A stretch of DNA of 64,000 nucleotides from JBMOLK01 sp049325575 (GTDB lineage Bacteria; Bacillota; Clostridia; Acetivibrionales; Acetivibrionaceae), in NCBI GenBank assembly GCA_049325575.1, contig JBMOLK010000058.1, positions 45,192 to 109,191 of the forward strand, in the 5' to 3' direction. This document shows, piece after piece, positions 17,118 to 26,664 of this stretch. The translations under genes were made by a program, and so were the position numbers. Under the pieces are notes generated by a model. The model worked only from the letters and a program-made list of their open reading frames with translations. It was not told the origin of the DNA and ran no database searches. Within the stretch, counting starts at the first letter, position 1; the number at the start of each line of letters is the position of its first letter.

Positions 17118-17813
17118 ATGAGGAACAAATTAATATACATAGTAGATGACGAACAAAAGATCAGGGAACTTATCAAGACTTATCTAATAAAAGAAGGGTA
17201 TGATGTAGAAATTTTTGAAGATGGCAAAGCTGCTTATGAACGTTTTATAAAAAAACCTTCTGATATGCTTATTATAGATATAATGATGCCGGGTATGGAT
17301 GGCTATACATTGTGTAGAGAAATAAGAAAACTAAGCGATGTACCAATTATTTTTGTTTCTGCAAAGGATGATGAAGTTGACAGGGTGTTGGGGTTGGAGC
17401 TTGGGAGTGACGACTATATTTCAAAGCCTTTTAGTCCGCGAGAGCTGGTAGCCAGGGTCAAAACAATCTTTAGAAGGGTTAAGGATGAACATGTCCAAAA
17501 TCAGATGCAAAAAAGGAAGGAGATTAAGTGCCGGGACATCCTTGTCTTACCTGATGAAAGAAAGGTCCTTAAGGAGGATATTGAGATATGTCTGACATCT
17601 AAGGAGTATGATTTTCTAATATATCTTATTGATAACAAAAACAAGGTCTTTAACAGGGAACAACTTATAAATAACATTTGGGGATATGACTTTATTGGTG
17701 ATACAAGGGCAATTGATGACCTGGTTAAGAGGGTAAGAAAGAAGCTTTCGCAAGCAGGAGCTGCTCTGGAAATTACAACGGTTTGGGGATATGGTTATAA
17801 AATAAGCGAGTAA
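17118..17813 (+). CDS. OmpR/PhoB-family response regulator
   Basis: 231 residues. Receiver domain 1-115 with acidic pair DD, phosphoacceptor D54 (LIIDIMMPG), switch Ser (IIFVSAKDDE) and Lys in DYISKPFSP. C-terminal winged helix at about 132-230 ending TVWGYGYKI, with KEYDFLIYLIDN and RAIDDLVKRVRKKL DNA-contact helices. SD gtgggggcgg precedes ATG. The kinase gene starts 14 bases after the stop, so the two form an operon. Confidence 0.93.
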   Translation: MRNKLIYIVDDEQKIRELIKTYLIKEGYDVEIFEDGKAAYERFIKKPSDMLIIDIMMPGMDGYTLCREIRKLSDVPIIFVSAKDDEVDRVLGLELGSDDYISKPFSPRELVARVKTIFRRVKDEHVQNQMQKRKEIKCRDILVLPDERKVLKEDIEICLTSKEYDFLIYLIDNKNKVFNREQLINNIWGYDFIGDTRAIDDLVKRVRKKLSQAGAALEITTVWGYGYKISE

Positions 17814-17827
17814 GTGAGGTTGTTACA

Positions 17828-19222
17828 GTGAAAAAGTCCATCACTTCAAGAATCATGATATCATACTTGTTGATCATTTTAATATCACAGTCATTTATAG
17901 GCACACTATTTGGTTTTACTGCCGAAAAGTATGTTGAAAGAAGAGAGGCTGAAAATTTAAGGAAGAATGCTTCTGTCATAATTAGAATTATAAAGGGTGA
18001 ACTCCAGGCTGAAAAAAGACTCTCGGATTATAGAATTCAACAGTTAATTAAGGAGGCAGTCAAGAAAAATATACGAAGCCAGAATATTTCTTTTGTAGTC
18101 CTAACCAGGGATTTGCAAGTTATATATCCTAAAAATAGTGTACACACAGATGATTTTATGGCAATAATTTTCCCCAAAATAGAAGATGAGTTTAAGAGGT
18201 ATGGTGAACGAATTATTAGAATCAAGACAGATGAAATGGATTATGCCGTGCATATAGTTCCTGCAAGAATTAATGTTAAAGATGGGAGACTAAACTGGAT
18301 AGTACTCTATAGACCTATGGAGCAGCTCCATGAGCTTAGACGGAGCATGACTTCTATCTTGTTTATTTATCTTCTTTTTGCCACAATTGTAGCACTGGTT
18401 GTTGGTATCCTCATTGCTAGGTCTATAGCAAAGCCTATTGTTCTACTTAAGAAAAGAACTGAAAGGATATCTAAAAGAGATTATGACTCAAAAGTAGAGA
18501 TAAATACAGGAGATGAGTTGGAGGCATTGGCTAATACTATTGATAAAATGGCAAAAGAGCTTAAGGAATATGATATGGCACAGAAAAAGTTTTTGCAGAA
18601 TGCTTCCCATGAGCTTAAGACACCTCTTATGTCAATACAGGGTTATGCGGAAGGAATAAAGGATGGAGTGTTTGAAGACAATAACGAGGCTCTTGATATT
18701 ATAGTTGAGGAAAGTACTCGATTAAAAGGTATTGTAGAAGAACTTATTTACCTTTCAAAGCTTGAGACTATGGAGAACTTTTATAAATTTTCTAATGAAA
18801 ACATTAACAATGTTATAGAGAAGAGTATAGAAAAGGTAAAGAGCCTTGCACTGAAAAGAGGTATTAAGATAAATACCTTTCTTAATAAGGATGTGATATT
18901 ACACATCGACATGGATAAATTTATCCAGGCTTTAATAAACCTTTTAGGTAACTGCCTAAGGCATTCCAAAAGTGTAATAAATGTAAGAACCTCATATGAG
19001 GCCAAATATTTTATAATAAGGATTAGTGACGATGGAGAGGGATTTGACCATGAGGAACTGAAGAATTCCTTTGAAAGATTCTATAAAGGCAAAAAGGGAG
19101 ATACCGGTCTTGGTCTTGCCATAACAAAGGTTATTATAGAAAAGCACAGAGGGCTGATTGAAGCTTTTAATACAGCAGAGGGAGGTGCAGAGTTCGTAAT
19201 ACGCCTTCCCCTAAACCTATAA
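17828..19222 (+). CDS. membrane sensor histidine kinase (HAMP-HisKA-HATPase)
   Basis: 464 residues, GTG start with SD gtgaggttg. First membrane helix at about 10-30, an extracellular sensor of about 140 residues, second helix at about 175-195 (SILFIYLLFATIVALVVG), HAMP to about 250, phosphoacceptor His261 in NASHELKTPLMS, and HATPase with INLLGNCLRHS, DDGEGFD and GDTGLGLAI. Partner of the preceding OmpR-type regulator. The nearby divergent secreted coiled-coil protein may be a target. Signal unknown. Confidence 0.92.
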   Translation: MKKSITSRIMISYLLIILISQSFIGTLFGFTAEKYVERREAENLRKNASVIIRIIKGELQAEKRLSDYRIQQLIKEAVKKNIRSQNISFVVLTRDLQVIYPKNSVHTDDFMAIIFPKIEDEFKRYGERIIRIKTDEMDYAVHIVPARINVKDGRLNWIVLYRPMEQLHELRRSMTSILFIYLLFATIVALVVGILIARSIAKPIVLLKKRTERISKRDYDSKVEINTGDELEALANTIDKMAKELKEYDMAQKKFLQNASHELKTPLMSIQGYAEGIKDGVFEDNNEALDIIVEESTRLKGIVEELIYLSKLETMENFYKFSNENINNVIEKSIEKVKSLALKRGIKINTFLNKDVILHIDMDKFIQALINLLGNCLRHSKSVINVRTSYEAKYFIIRISDDGEGFDHEELKNSFERFYKGKKGDTGLGLAITKVIIEKHRGLIEAFNTAEGGAEFVIRLPLNL

Positions 19223-19279
19223 TAGAAGGAATGAATCTTTTTATTAGAGACTGGGTTATAGTATATGGTAATATCTAAC

Positions 19280-19308
19280 TTTACATTGGAATATTTATAA
19301 TATATAAT
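19280..19308 (+). promoter_or_regulatory. promoter of the thiamine operon
   Basis: TTTACA (19280-19285), a 17-base spacer and TATAAT (19303-19308). Transcription would start near 19315, just before the TPP aptamer. Confidence 0.7.
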
Positions 19309-19331
19309 ATCATCAATATAAAATGAATATT

Positions 19332-19417
19332 TGTGCTGGGGGTGCCTTAAGGCTGAGAAAGAGTGTACACTCTTAACCCTTTGAACCTGACGCGGTTAAT
19401 GCCGCCGTAGGGAAGCG
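19332..19417 (+). promoter_or_regulatory. TPP (thi-box) riboswitch
   Basis: The thi-box core is unmistakable: gggggtgcc, ggctgagaaa, aaccctttgaacctga, cggttaatgccg, then ccgtaggga. The terminator at 19442-19469 directly follows, giving the usual arrangement in which bound thiamine pyrophosphate favours termination before thiS. It controls the whole thiS-thiC operon. Confidence 0.96.
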
Positions 19418-19441
19418 GATAAATCAATAATACAACACTTA

Positions 19442-19469
19442 CGCTTACCTGCAAAAGGTAAGCGTTTTT
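19442..19469 (+). terminator. riboswitch-controlled terminator
   Basis: A nine-base stem (cgcttacct with aggtaagcg), loop gcaaa, then ttttta. It is the expression platform of the TPP riboswitch. Confidence 0.85.
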
Positions 19470-19501
19470 AGTTTATAGAGTTTTGGTAGGGGGTGAATGG
19501 C

Positions 19502-19702
19502 TTGACTATAACGCTTAACGGTAAGAAAGCAGAGTTTGATGACGGGATATCTTTAATAGAACTTCTTAGTATTAAGGGGCTTGAACCTGAAAGAGTAGTT
19601 GTTGAATATAACTTCCAGGTCCTAAAGAGGGAGGAATGGGATAAGGTAATCCTAAAAGAAAACGATACTCTTGAGGTTCTAAGATTTGTTGGGGGAGGAT
19701 AA
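19502..19702 (+). CDS. thiS: sulfur carrier protein ThiS
   Basis: 66 residues from TTG 19502. SD aggggg (19488-19493) is 8 bases before it, whereas GTG 19493 overlaps the SD. Ubiquitin-like fold ending in the obligatory Gly-Gly (RFVGGG), whose C-terminus is adenylated by ThiF and turned into a thiocarboxylate that supplies sulfur to the thiazole. First gene after the TPP riboswitch, 3 bases before thiG. Confidence 0.92.
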   Translation: MTITLNGKKAEFDDGISLIELLSIKGLEPERVVVEYNFQVLKREEWDKVILKENDTLEVLRFVGGG

Positions 19703-19705
19703 ACA

Positions 19706-20473
19706 ATGAGTGACAATTTAATTATTGGTGGAAGAGAGATTTCAAGCAGGTTATTTATAGGTACCGGGAAGTTTCCTGCAAACAGGGTTATTCCGGATGT
19801 TATAAAAAGTTCAGGTGCACAGGTGGTCACGGTGGCTCTAAGAAGAATAGACTTTGATTCTGAAGAAGAAAACATGTTAAATTACATTTCCAAGGATTGT
19901 ATTCTTATGCCTAATACATCCGGAGCCAGAAATGCCGATGAAGCAGTAAGGATAGCAAGGCTTGCAAGAGCTGCCGGCTGTGGAAACTTTATAAAGATTG
20001 AGGTTGTTTCGGATAACAAATATCTTCTTCCCGATAACTACGAAACAATAAAAGCAACAGAAATACTTGCAAAGGAAGGCTTTGTGGTGCTCCCGTACAT
20101 GAGCCCGGACCTTATGGCAGCCAAGAGACTTGTGGATGCAGGTGCAGCAGCAGTAATGCCTTTGGGAGCTCCAATCGGAACCAATAAAGGGCTTAAGACC
20201 AAAGAAATGGTGAAAATATTGATTGATGAAATCAATTTGCCTGTAATTGTGGACGCGGGCCTTGGAAAGCCGTCAGAGGCAGCAGAGGCCATGGAACTTG
20301 GAGCTGCAGCGGTCCTTGTCAATACAGCCATAGCAACAGCAGGAGATCCGGTGTTAATGGGAGAAGCCTTCGGCCAGGCTGTGATAGCAGGAAGAAAGGC
20401 GTTCCTTTCGGGTGCCGGTGCAGTTAAGGATTATGCAGAGGCATCATCACCGCTTACGGGGTTTCTTGCCTGA
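19706..20473 (+). CDS. thiG: thiazole synthase
   Basis: 255 residues, standard length. TIM-barrel enzyme: [11 protein letters not shown] near the N-terminus, the Lys-bearing [17 protein letters not shown] segment (Schiff base with the DXP-derived intermediate), [16 protein letters not shown] and [15 protein letters not shown] phosphate-binding loops. It joins ThiS thiocarboxylate sulfur, DXP and dehydroglycine into the thiazole phosphate. It is placed between thiS and thiH as in other anaerobes. Confidence 0.95.
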   Translation: MSDNLIIGGREISSRLFIGTGKFPANRVIPDVIKSSGAQVVTVALRRIDFDSEEENMLNYISKDCILMPNTSGARNADEAVRIARLARAAGCGNFIKIEVVSDNKYLLPDNYETIKATEILAKEGFVVLPYMSPDLMAAKRLVDAGAAAVMPLGAPIGTNKGLKTKEMVKILIDEINLPVIVDAGLGKPSEAAEAMELGAAAVLVNTAIATAGDPVLMGEAFGQAVIAGRKAFLSGAGAVKDYAEASSPLTGFLA

Positions 20474-20503
20474 TATTAATTGTATATGAATGGGGAATAT
20501 TAA

Positions 20504-21607
20504 ATGAGTTTTTATGAGAAATATTTAAAATATAAGGATTTTGATTTTGAAGGTTTTTTTGACAGGCTGACGGATCATCAGGTAATAACTGCAATTAATA
20601 AAGAAAGACCCGGTGAGCTGGACTTTCTGGCTCTTTTATCCGATAAGGCAGGCAAGTATCTGGAGCAAATGGCCCAAATGTCAAGACAGCTTACAATACA
20701 GCACTTTGGAAAGGTTATATTCCTGTATACCCCCCTGTATCTGGCAAACTTCTGTGTAAACCAATGCGTATACTGCGGTTTTAATATGACAAACAGAATT
20801 ACTCGTAAAAAGCTTAGCATGGATGAAGTAGAAAAGGAAGCAAAAACTATTTCAGCTACAGGATTAAGGCATATTCTGATACTTACAGGCGAATCAAGGC
20901 TTGAAACTCCTGTTGGGTATATAAGGGATTGTGTTAAGGTTCTAAAAAACTACTTCAGGTCTATTACCATAGAGGTTTATCCTCTTGAAGAAAAAGAGTA
21001 TGCAGAGCTTATTGATGCAGGTGTTGACGGCCTTACAATTTACCAGGAAGTATATAATGAGGATACATACAGGGAGCTTCACTTAAAAGGACCAAAGCAG
21101 AATTACAGGTACAGGCTTGATGCACCTGAAAGGGCTTGCAGGGCGTCAATGAGAAGTGTTAATATTGGAGCTCTTTTAGGACTTGACGACTGGAGATCGG
21201 AAGCGTTTCTTACCGGGCTTCACGCAGACTATCTCCAGAATAAATATCTGGATACTGAAATAAGTGTATCCCTTCCGAGAATGAGGCCTCACAGCGGCCA
21301 ATTCAAGCCTAAATTCAATGTTGAGGATAGAAGTCTGGTACAGATAATGCTTGCTCTAAGGCTCTTTATGCCAAGGGCCGGGATTACTGTATCCACGAGA
21401 GAGCGTGCGGAGCTTAGGGATAATCTTATAGGACTGGGTGTTACCAAAATGTCTGCAGGTTCGTCTACGGAAGTGGGTGGTCATACACTTAAGGATAAGA
21501 GCGAAGGTCAGTTTGATATTTCCGATCCTAGAAGTGTTGAGGAAATGAAGCAAATAATTTATAAAAAAGGTTACCAGCCGGTTTTTAAGGACTGGCAGGC
21601 AATTTAG
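20504..21607 (+). CDS. thiH: 2-iminoacetate (dehydroglycine) synthase, radical SAM
   Basis: 367 residues. The radical SAM cluster motif CX3CX2C is C84, C88 and C91 ([13 protein letters not shown]). The C-terminal half carries [12 protein letters not shown] and [10 protein letters not shown], typical of ThiH. It cleaves tyrosine to give dehydroglycine and p-cresol, the oxygen-free route that replaces ThiO, consistent with an anaerobe. The stop overlaps a GTG of the next frame. Confidence 0.94.
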   Translation: MSFYEKYLKYKDFDFEGFFDRLTDHQVITAINKERPGELDFLALLSDKAGKYLEQMAQMSRQLTIQHFGKVIFLYTPLYLANFCVNQCVYCGFNMTNRITRKKLSMDEVEKEAKTISATGLRHILILTGESRLETPVGYIRDCVKVLKNYFRSITIEVYPLEEKEYAELIDAGVDGLTIYQEVYNEDTYRELHLKGPKQNYRYRLDAPERACRASMRSVNIGALLGLDDWRSEAFLTGLHADYLQNKYLDTEISVSLPRMRPHSGQFKPKFNVEDRSLVQIMLALRLFMPRAGITVSTRERAELRDNLIGLGVTKMSAGSSTEVGGHTLKDKSEGQFDISDPRSVEEMKQIIYKKGYQPVFKDWQAI

Positions 21608-21624
21608 TGATGCAGGTGAAAATT

Positions 21625-22239
21625 ATGCTAAATGAGTTTGAAAAAGGTCTGGTTGCATATATTGGTGAAGATAGGCTAATTAAGCTTCAGAAGGTTAAAG
21701 TCGGCATTGCGGGTGCCGGAGGATTGGGATCAAACTGTGCCTTCAACCTTGTAAGAAGCGGATTTAGGAAATTTAAAATAGTTGATTTTGATGTGGTGGA
21801 GCCTTCGAACCTTGACAGGCAGTTTTTCTTTATAGACCAATTACACATGCCGAAGGTTGAGGCTTTAAAGGAAAACCTTGAGAGGATCAACCCCTGCATT
21901 GACATTGAATCCATACAGGATAGAGTTACCAAAGAGAATATGACAAGCTTGTTTGGTGATTGTGATGTTATAGTTGAGGCATTTGACAAGGTCATATACA
22001 AAACAATGATTGTTGAAGGCTTTTTTTCCTCGGGTAAACTTCTTGTTTCTGCTTCAGGTCTTGCAGGATGGGGAAATAGTGACGATATAAGGGTACGTAA
22101 AATCCACGAGAAGTTTTATATGGTAGGTGATTTTGTATCCGAGGCAAATGAAAATCGGCCTCCCATTTCTCCGAGGGTTAATATTGCTGCTGCAAAACAG
22201 GCTGATGTGGTTCTTAGCTTTTTTTTAAATGAGACTTAG
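21625..22239 (+). CDS. thiF: ThiS adenylyltransferase ThiF
   Basis: 204 residues from ATG 21625, where SD aggtg is 7 bases upstream; earlier GTG/ATG codons at 21607-21612 overlap the thiH stop. Rossmann ATP-binding GIAGAGGLGSN, DFDVVEPSNLDRQ and an adenylation region at IVEAFDK. It is the short ThiF form without C-terminal zinc cysteines, as is usual in Clostridia. Activates ThiS with ATP before sulfur transfer. Confidence 0.92.
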   Translation: MLNEFEKGLVAYIGEDRLIKLQKVKVGIAGAGGLGSNCAFNLVRSGFRKFKIVDFDVVEPSNLDRQFFFIDQLHMPKVEALKENLERINPCIDIESIQDRVTKENMTSLFGDCDVIVEAFDKVIYKTMIVEGFFSSGKLLVSASGLAGWGNSDDIRVRKIHEKFYMVGDFVSEANENRPPISPRVNIAAAKQADVVLSFFLNET

Positions 22240-22250
22240 GATGTGATAAA

Positions 22251-23306
22251 ATGGAAAAGTTTTATAGAATTTTGGATGCCAATATAAACAGGGCATCGGA
22301 AGGGCTTAGGGTGCTGGAGGATCTGGCAAGGTTTTACTACGATGACAAATCAATGTCTAAGAGGCTTAAGGAGATAAGGCATAATGTGAGGAAAAATGTT
22401 ATGGCCTTGCTGCAGCACTTTTTAGATAACAGGGACTCTTGTAATGATGTTGGGTTATCAGTATCAAATGAGCTTAAAGTTGATGATAAAACATCGATGA
22501 TAGAGCTTGTAACTGCAAACTTTAAAAGGCTTCAGGAGGCTTTGAGGGCTATTGAAGAGAACTTGAAGATTATAGGAGAGTATGAGCTGTCAAAGGTATA
22601 TGAAGGTTACAGGTTTAGTTCATATACCCTGGAGAAGGAGTACTTTAAGGCTTTATATCCATCGGAGAAGCAAAGAAAGCTATGTACAGAGCTTTACTGC
22701 CTTACGGCAGAGGAATATTCAAAGGGCAGAAATAATATTGAAGTTGTAGAAGAAATGATAAAAGCCGGAGTCAAGATAATTCAGTATAGGGAAAAAGATA
22801 AAAAGCTTATTGATAAGTATAATGAATGTGTAAAATTAAGAGAAATGACAAATAAAGCAGGGGTTACGTTTATAATAAATGATGATATTGATATTGCAAT
22901 AATGGTAAAGGCCGATGGTGTACATATAGGCCAAGATGATCTTCCCATTGAGAAGGTGAAGGAGCTTGTAGGTGAGGAGATGATCGTAGGTGTGTCTACT
23001 CATTCACCGGATCAGGCGCAGGATGCCGTTAAAAGGGGAGCAGACTACATAGGAGTGGGGCCCATATATAGAACCAATACTAAAAAGGATGTGTGTGACC
23101 CTGTTGGACTTGAGTACCTGGATTATGTGGTAAAAAATATAAACATACCCTTTGTCGCTATTGGAGGCATTAAAGAGCATAACATGCATGAGGTTTTAGC
23201 TTATGGTGCAAAGTGTATTGCTATGGTGACAGAGATTGTAGGGGCAGAAAGTATCGAAGAAAAAATAAGGAATATAAAATCAAAGATTTTGAGAGGGGTT
23301 ATGTAA
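22251..23306 (+). CDS. thiE: ThiD2-ThiE fusion (HMP-P kinase / thiamine-phosphate synthase)
   Basis: 351 residues with two domains. Residues 1-135 ([33 protein letters not shown]) match the ThiD2 domain, a monofunctional HMP-phosphate kinase unrelated to ThiD. Residues about 145-350 are a ThiE TIM barrel: [48 protein letters not shown]. No separate thiD is in the operon, so this fusion likely makes HMP-PP and couples it to the thiazole phosphate. A known architecture in Clostridia. Confidence 0.9.
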   Translation: MEKFYRILDANINRASEGLRVLEDLARFYYDDKSMSKRLKEIRHNVRKNVMALLQHFLDNRDSCNDVGLSVSNELKVDDKTSMIELVTANFKRLQEALRAIEENLKIIGEYELSKVYEGYRFSSYTLEKEYFKALYPSEKQRKLCTELYCLTAEEYSKGRNNIEVVEEMIKAGVKIIQYREKDKKLIDKYNECVKLREMTNKAGVTFIINDDIDIAIMVKADGVHIGQDDLPIEKVKELVGEEMIVGVSTHSPDQAQDAVKRGADYIGVGPIYRTNTKKDVCDPVGLEYLDYVVKNINIPFVAIGGIKEHNMHEVLAYGAKCIAMVTEIVGAESIEEKIRNIKSKILRGVM

Positions 23307-23308
23307 AA

Positions 23309-24610
23309 ATGTATACAACGCAAATGGATGCAGCCAGGAAGGGAATTATAACTGATGAGATGAGGATTGTTGCAAGGAAGGAAGGAAAAACCGTTGAAGA
23401 TTTACAAAGCCTTGTAGCATGCGGAAAAGTTGTAATTCCTGTAAACAAGAACCATAAAAGTATTGATCCTGAAGGAATAGGCGAGGGCCTTAGGACAAAA
23501 ATAAACGTAAACCTGGGTATTTCAAAAGACTGTTGTAATTTTGAGGCAGAAATAGAAAAGGTAAAAAAGGCCATTGAATTAAAAGCTGAAGCAATTATGG
23601 ACTTAAGCTCATACGGAAAGACACAGGAGTTCAGGCAGGAGCTTGTAAGGATTTCGCCTGCCATGATAGGTACTGTCCCTATATATGATGCGGTAGGTTT
23701 TTATGATAAGGATCTTAAAAATATAACTTCAGAGGAATTTTTGGAAGTTGTTGAAAGGCATGCTTGTGACGGTGTGGATTTTATGACCATTCACGCGGGT
23801 ATAAACAGGCAAACTGCCAAGCGCTTTAAAGAAAACGGCAGGCTTACCAATATTGTTTCAAGGGGCGGGTCGCTCATATTTGCCTGGATGGAGCTTACCG
23901 GAAATGAAAATCCATTCTACCAGCACTACGACAAAGTACTTGAAATATTTGAAAAATATGATGTTACAATAAGCCTTGGTGATGCTTTAAGGCCAGGAAG
24001 CATAAATGATTCTACCGATGCATCACAGATAGAGGAGCTCATCGTTTTAGGAGAGCTTACAAAAAAGGCCTGGGAGAGAAATGTTCAGGTTATGATAGAA
24101 GGCCCGGGACATATGGCATTAAACGAAATTGCTGCAAACATGGTACTTGAAAAAAGACTATGCCATGGGGCGCCGTTCTACGTTTTAGGACCCATTGTGA
24201 CGGACGTGGCACCTGGGTATGATCACATAACAAGTGCTATAGGTGGAGCTATTGCTGCTGCGAACGGTGCTGATTTTCTCTGCTATGTTACACCGGCAGA
24301 ACACTTGAGACTTCCCGATATTGATGATATGAAGGAAGGAATCATAGCATCAAAAATTGCCGCCCATGCTGCAGATATCGCAAAGGGCATAAAAGGTGCA
24401 AGGGATTGGGATTATCAGATGAGTGAAGCAAGAAAGAATCTTGATTGGAACAGAATGTTCGAGTTGGCAATAGACAGTGAAAAACCGAGAAAGTACAGAG
24501 AAAGCTCTATGCCTGAACATGAAGATACCTGTACAATGTGCGGGAAAATGTGTGCAGTAAGAAATATGAACAAGGTTTTAAAGGGTGAAAGCGTAAATAT
24601 TTTGGATTAA
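23309..24610 (+). CDS. thiC: phosphomethylpyrimidine synthase
   Basis: 433 residues from ATG 23309, 3 bases after the thiE stop. The longer frame from 23213 overlaps thiE and adds foreign sequence. Anaerobic short-form Thi[63 protein letters not shown] and a C-terminal cluster motif CTMCGKMC typical of radical SAM ThiC. Converts AIR to the HMP-phosphate pyrimidine. Last gene of the TPP-controlled operon. Confidence 0.95.
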   Translation: MYTTQMDAARKGIITDEMRIVARKEGKTVEDLQSLVACGKVVIPVNKNHKSIDPEGIGEGLRTKINVNLGISKDCCNFEAEIEKVKKAIELKAEAIMDLSSYGKTQEFRQELVRISPAMIGTVPIYDAVGFYDKDLKNITSEEFLEVVERHACDGVDFMTIHAGINRQTAKRFKENGRLTNIVSRGGSLIFAWMELTGNENPFYQHYDKVLEIFEKYDVTISLGDALRPGSINDSTDASQIEELIVLGELTKKAWERNVQVMIEGPGHMALNEIAANMVLEKRLCHGAPFYVLGPIVTDVAPGYDHITSAIGGAIAAANGADFLCYVTPAEHLRLPDIDDMKEGIIASKIAAHAADIAKGIKGARDWDYQMSEARKNLDWNRMFELAIDSEKPRKYRESSMPEHEDTCTMCGKMCAVRNMNKVLKGESVNILD

Positions 24611-25136
24611 TACCGCTGAATGATAAAATAAAGGGGGTAAGGGGGAGAGCCCCTTAAAGATAAAAATATATTATAAATTATTAAAGGAGCTTGCTTTCTT
24701 AATAGATTAAAACAAAAAACTGCAGCTTTGCTATTGGCCGCAGAGTATATAATAATGTATAGAGGAAAAAAGTATGTTAAAAAGTTTTACTGTACAATAA
24801 TATTATATTACAAGCGGGGGTTCATGTTAATTGGTAAACTGTACAATAAATAAAAAAAACAGGTCTTGTTTTTTGTTCAAAATCATGTAAAACATTTTAT
24901 TGATTTTAGGTATTTTTGAAGCAGTATAAAGGCAAACAAAAAAGCTGCAAATCATCTGTTGCAGCTTGTAAATAATCTATAGTGTTTCGAGGAAAGTATG
25001 AAAAAGTATCAGTGTAATTATAGTATACGATAGTTAGTTTGATTTGTTAATTAGTAAAGTAGCTAATAAAATATATAAAATGCAAGAGTTTTTTGTTAAA
25101 AAGTATCAAAAGCATAGAAAAAGTTTTACTTATGAA
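24611..25136. other. intergenic stretch with weak hairpins after thiC
   Basis: About 525 AT-rich bases. A GC-rich hairpin at 24640-24657 (aagggg, agag, cccctt), a 12-base direct repeat (actgtacaataa near 24792 and 24838), an A/T-rich hairpin at 24853-24876 and a stronger one at 24948-24970 (aagctgcaa with ttgcagctt). One of these probably ends the thi operon. The short plus-strand ORF at 25044-25232 looks accidental. Confidence 0.45.
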
Positions 25137-25140
25137 TTAA

Positions 25141-25184
25141 AAAGGGGTTATCTTAAATACTATTTTGAGACAACCCCTTTTTTA
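25141..25184 (-). terminator. terminator of the SASP gene (reads both ways)
   Basis: aaaggggtt pairs with aacccctttt around an AT-rich loop, with A/T runs on both sides. It lies 11 bases beyond the SASP stop on the minus strand. Confidence 0.6.
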
Positions 25185-25194
25185 TTATTTAAGA

Positions 25195-25395
25195 TTATTT
25201 ACCAGCCAACTGTTGTTCAGCCATTTCTATAAGTTTCTTAGTAATGTTACCGCCTACTTTACCAGCTTCATAAGCTTTCAAATCACCATTATAACCTTGC
25301 TTTAAATTTACGCCTACCTGTGATGCTATTTCGTATTTCATTTTATCAAGTGCTCCCTGCGCATTAGGCACAACCTTTTTATTGTTGTTTGGCAT
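25195..25395 (-). CDS. alpha/beta-type small acid-soluble spore protein
   Basis: 66 residues with SD aaggaggtg. It has the family signatures: ALDKMKYEIASQVGV with the Gpr cleavage-type site, and YEAGKVGGNITKKLIEMAEQQLAGK. These proteins coat spore DNA against UV and heat and are digested by Gpr during germination; a gpr gene lies 6 kb away. Expected to be sigma-G controlled, but I cannot identify a clear sigma-G promoter in the leader. Shows the organism forms spores. Confidence 0.95.
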   Translation of the reverse strand: MPNNNKKVVPNAQGALDKMKYEIASQVGVNLKQGYNGDLKAYEAGKVGGNITKKLIEMAEQQLAGK

Positions 25396-25505
25396 AATTT
25401 TTCACCTCCTTGTAATTGTACTGCAGTTGTTAACAATACTGCAGTCTAGAAGTTATACTAGTGCTTTTTAGCATAACTGGTTTTAGGTGATAAAATGTTA
25501 AAAAT

Positions 25506-25600
25506 GCACTTTTGTGTCTGTACCTCGGATGATTTCATTACGAGGCACCAGGTTAGCCAAAGTGTACTGCATAAGGTTTAAAATCAAACCTTAAGGCAGG
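25506..25600. ncRNA. candidate structured RNA element
   Basis: Between the divergent SASP and GNAT genes. An outer helix (gcacttt near 25506 with aaagtg near 25559) encloses cctcg/cgagg at 25523-25545, followed by aaggttt/aaacctt at 25573-25590. Read on the minus strand, the outer helix ends in gcattttt. It matches no riboswitch I know. Strand and function are undecided. Confidence 0.35.
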
Positions 25601-25785
25601 AAGACAGTATACTATAATGTAAAATCCTTATGTCAATTAACTGTCTTGTACCTGTCTAATTATATTTTTCGGAAAAATGAATTTTTTATAGCAAGAATAT
25701 TTTAGAAATTAAATTGAAGGATTTTTGCACTGGCAGATAGAATAATATTGTATCAGCTAATGCTTGTAAACATGTGGGGGAATTG

Positions 25786-26313
25786 ATGTATCCTTTAAAT
25801 ATAAACAGTAAGGTCATATATTTTAGAGATTTAAAAATAAGCCATTTGCCCAAGATACTTAAATGGTACAATAACATAGATGAATTCCGTTTTGCAACCG
25901 GAATTGATAAGCCTATATCTTTTAGTGAAATGACAAAAAAATATTTTGAAAGCCTGCTATGCACTACAGAATTCTTTGTTGGAATATACAAAAACTTTTC
26001 TACAGAGATGATAGGTATATTAAAGGGGCAGTTTATACTTACCCCTCAAAAAGCCGTATGGATAAGTTCTATTATGATAGACCCTGATTATCAGGGCAGG
26101 GGATTAGGACGTGAAGCAATAAACTTACTCATACAACATCTTAGAACCAATAGTGAGGTAAAAGAATTATATTTGGCAGTAGCAGAAAATAATATAAAAG
26201 GAAAGTTGTTTTGGAAAAGGCAAGACTTTAAAGAACTCAAAAGAATTGATAATTGTTTGCATCTTCAAAACCAGCCGCAGAATATAATAGTAATGTACAG
26301 ATCAATACAGTAA
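25786..26313 (+). CDS. GNAT family N-acetyltransferase
   Basis: 175 residues from ATG 25786, with SD gtggggg 5 bases upstream; GTG 25774 overlaps that SD. GNAT core: ISSIMIDPDYQGRGLGREAI (acetyl-CoA pyrophosphate loop QGRGLG), then LYLAVAENNIKGKLFWKRQDF. Resembles RimJ/RimL-like enzymes acetylating amino groups of proteins or small molecules; substrate not predictable. Stands alone. Confidence 0.82.
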   Translation: MYPLNINSKVIYFRDLKISHLPKILKWYNNIDEFRFATGIDKPISFSEMTKKYFESLLCTTEFFVGIYKNFSTEMIGILKGQFILTPQKAVWISSIMIDPDYQGRGLGREAINLLIQHLRTNSEVKELYLAVAENNIKGKLFWKRQDFKELKRIDNCLHLQNQPQNIIVMYRSIQ

Positions 26314-26487
26314 TTTACACATATATCCATAAAGACGATGTGGTAAATAGGTTTAGAGGCTTATTAAAGCAGCCGATAAATACTACATAAGATCTATCCA
26401 ATATGATTCATATACATTATGTTAACAAGAGCCGTAATATTATATAATTTTATTGTAGGATAAACTCTATCCAGTCAAAAAGGAAAT
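26314..26487. other. intergenic, no features seen before the promoter
   Basis: The 351-base gap between the GNAT and NlpC genes. The first half shows nothing convincing; the second holds the promoter at 26488. Confidence 0.4.
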
Positions 26488-26516
26488 TTGACAAAAAAAA
26501 ATAAGACATATATAAT
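26488..26516 (+). promoter_or_regulatory. perfect sigma-A promoter
   Basis: TTGACA (26488-26493), exactly 17 bases, TATAAT (26511-26516). It should start a transcript near 26523 with a leader of about 140 bases for the SH3/NlpC gene. Confidence 0.8.
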
Positions 26517-26664
26517 ATCTTTGAAAAAAGTATCAAAAATTTAGCAACAACTCTTTATAAAGTCTAAAGTAACCTATGTAATGCACACATATAAAAGCTG
26601 CTTTATATTTGCAATTTTAAAATATATATTTACAACAGATAGAGAAAATAGGAGGATAAAAAGT

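Noticed and set aside
25044..25232. 62-residue plus-strand ORF after thiC
   Set aside because: Runs through the SASP terminator and end of the SASP gene; no SD and no recognisable protein.
25506..25600. c-di-GMP, fluoride, THF, SRP RNA or other known RNA class
   Set aside because: None of the diagnostic core sequences of those classes is present on either strand.
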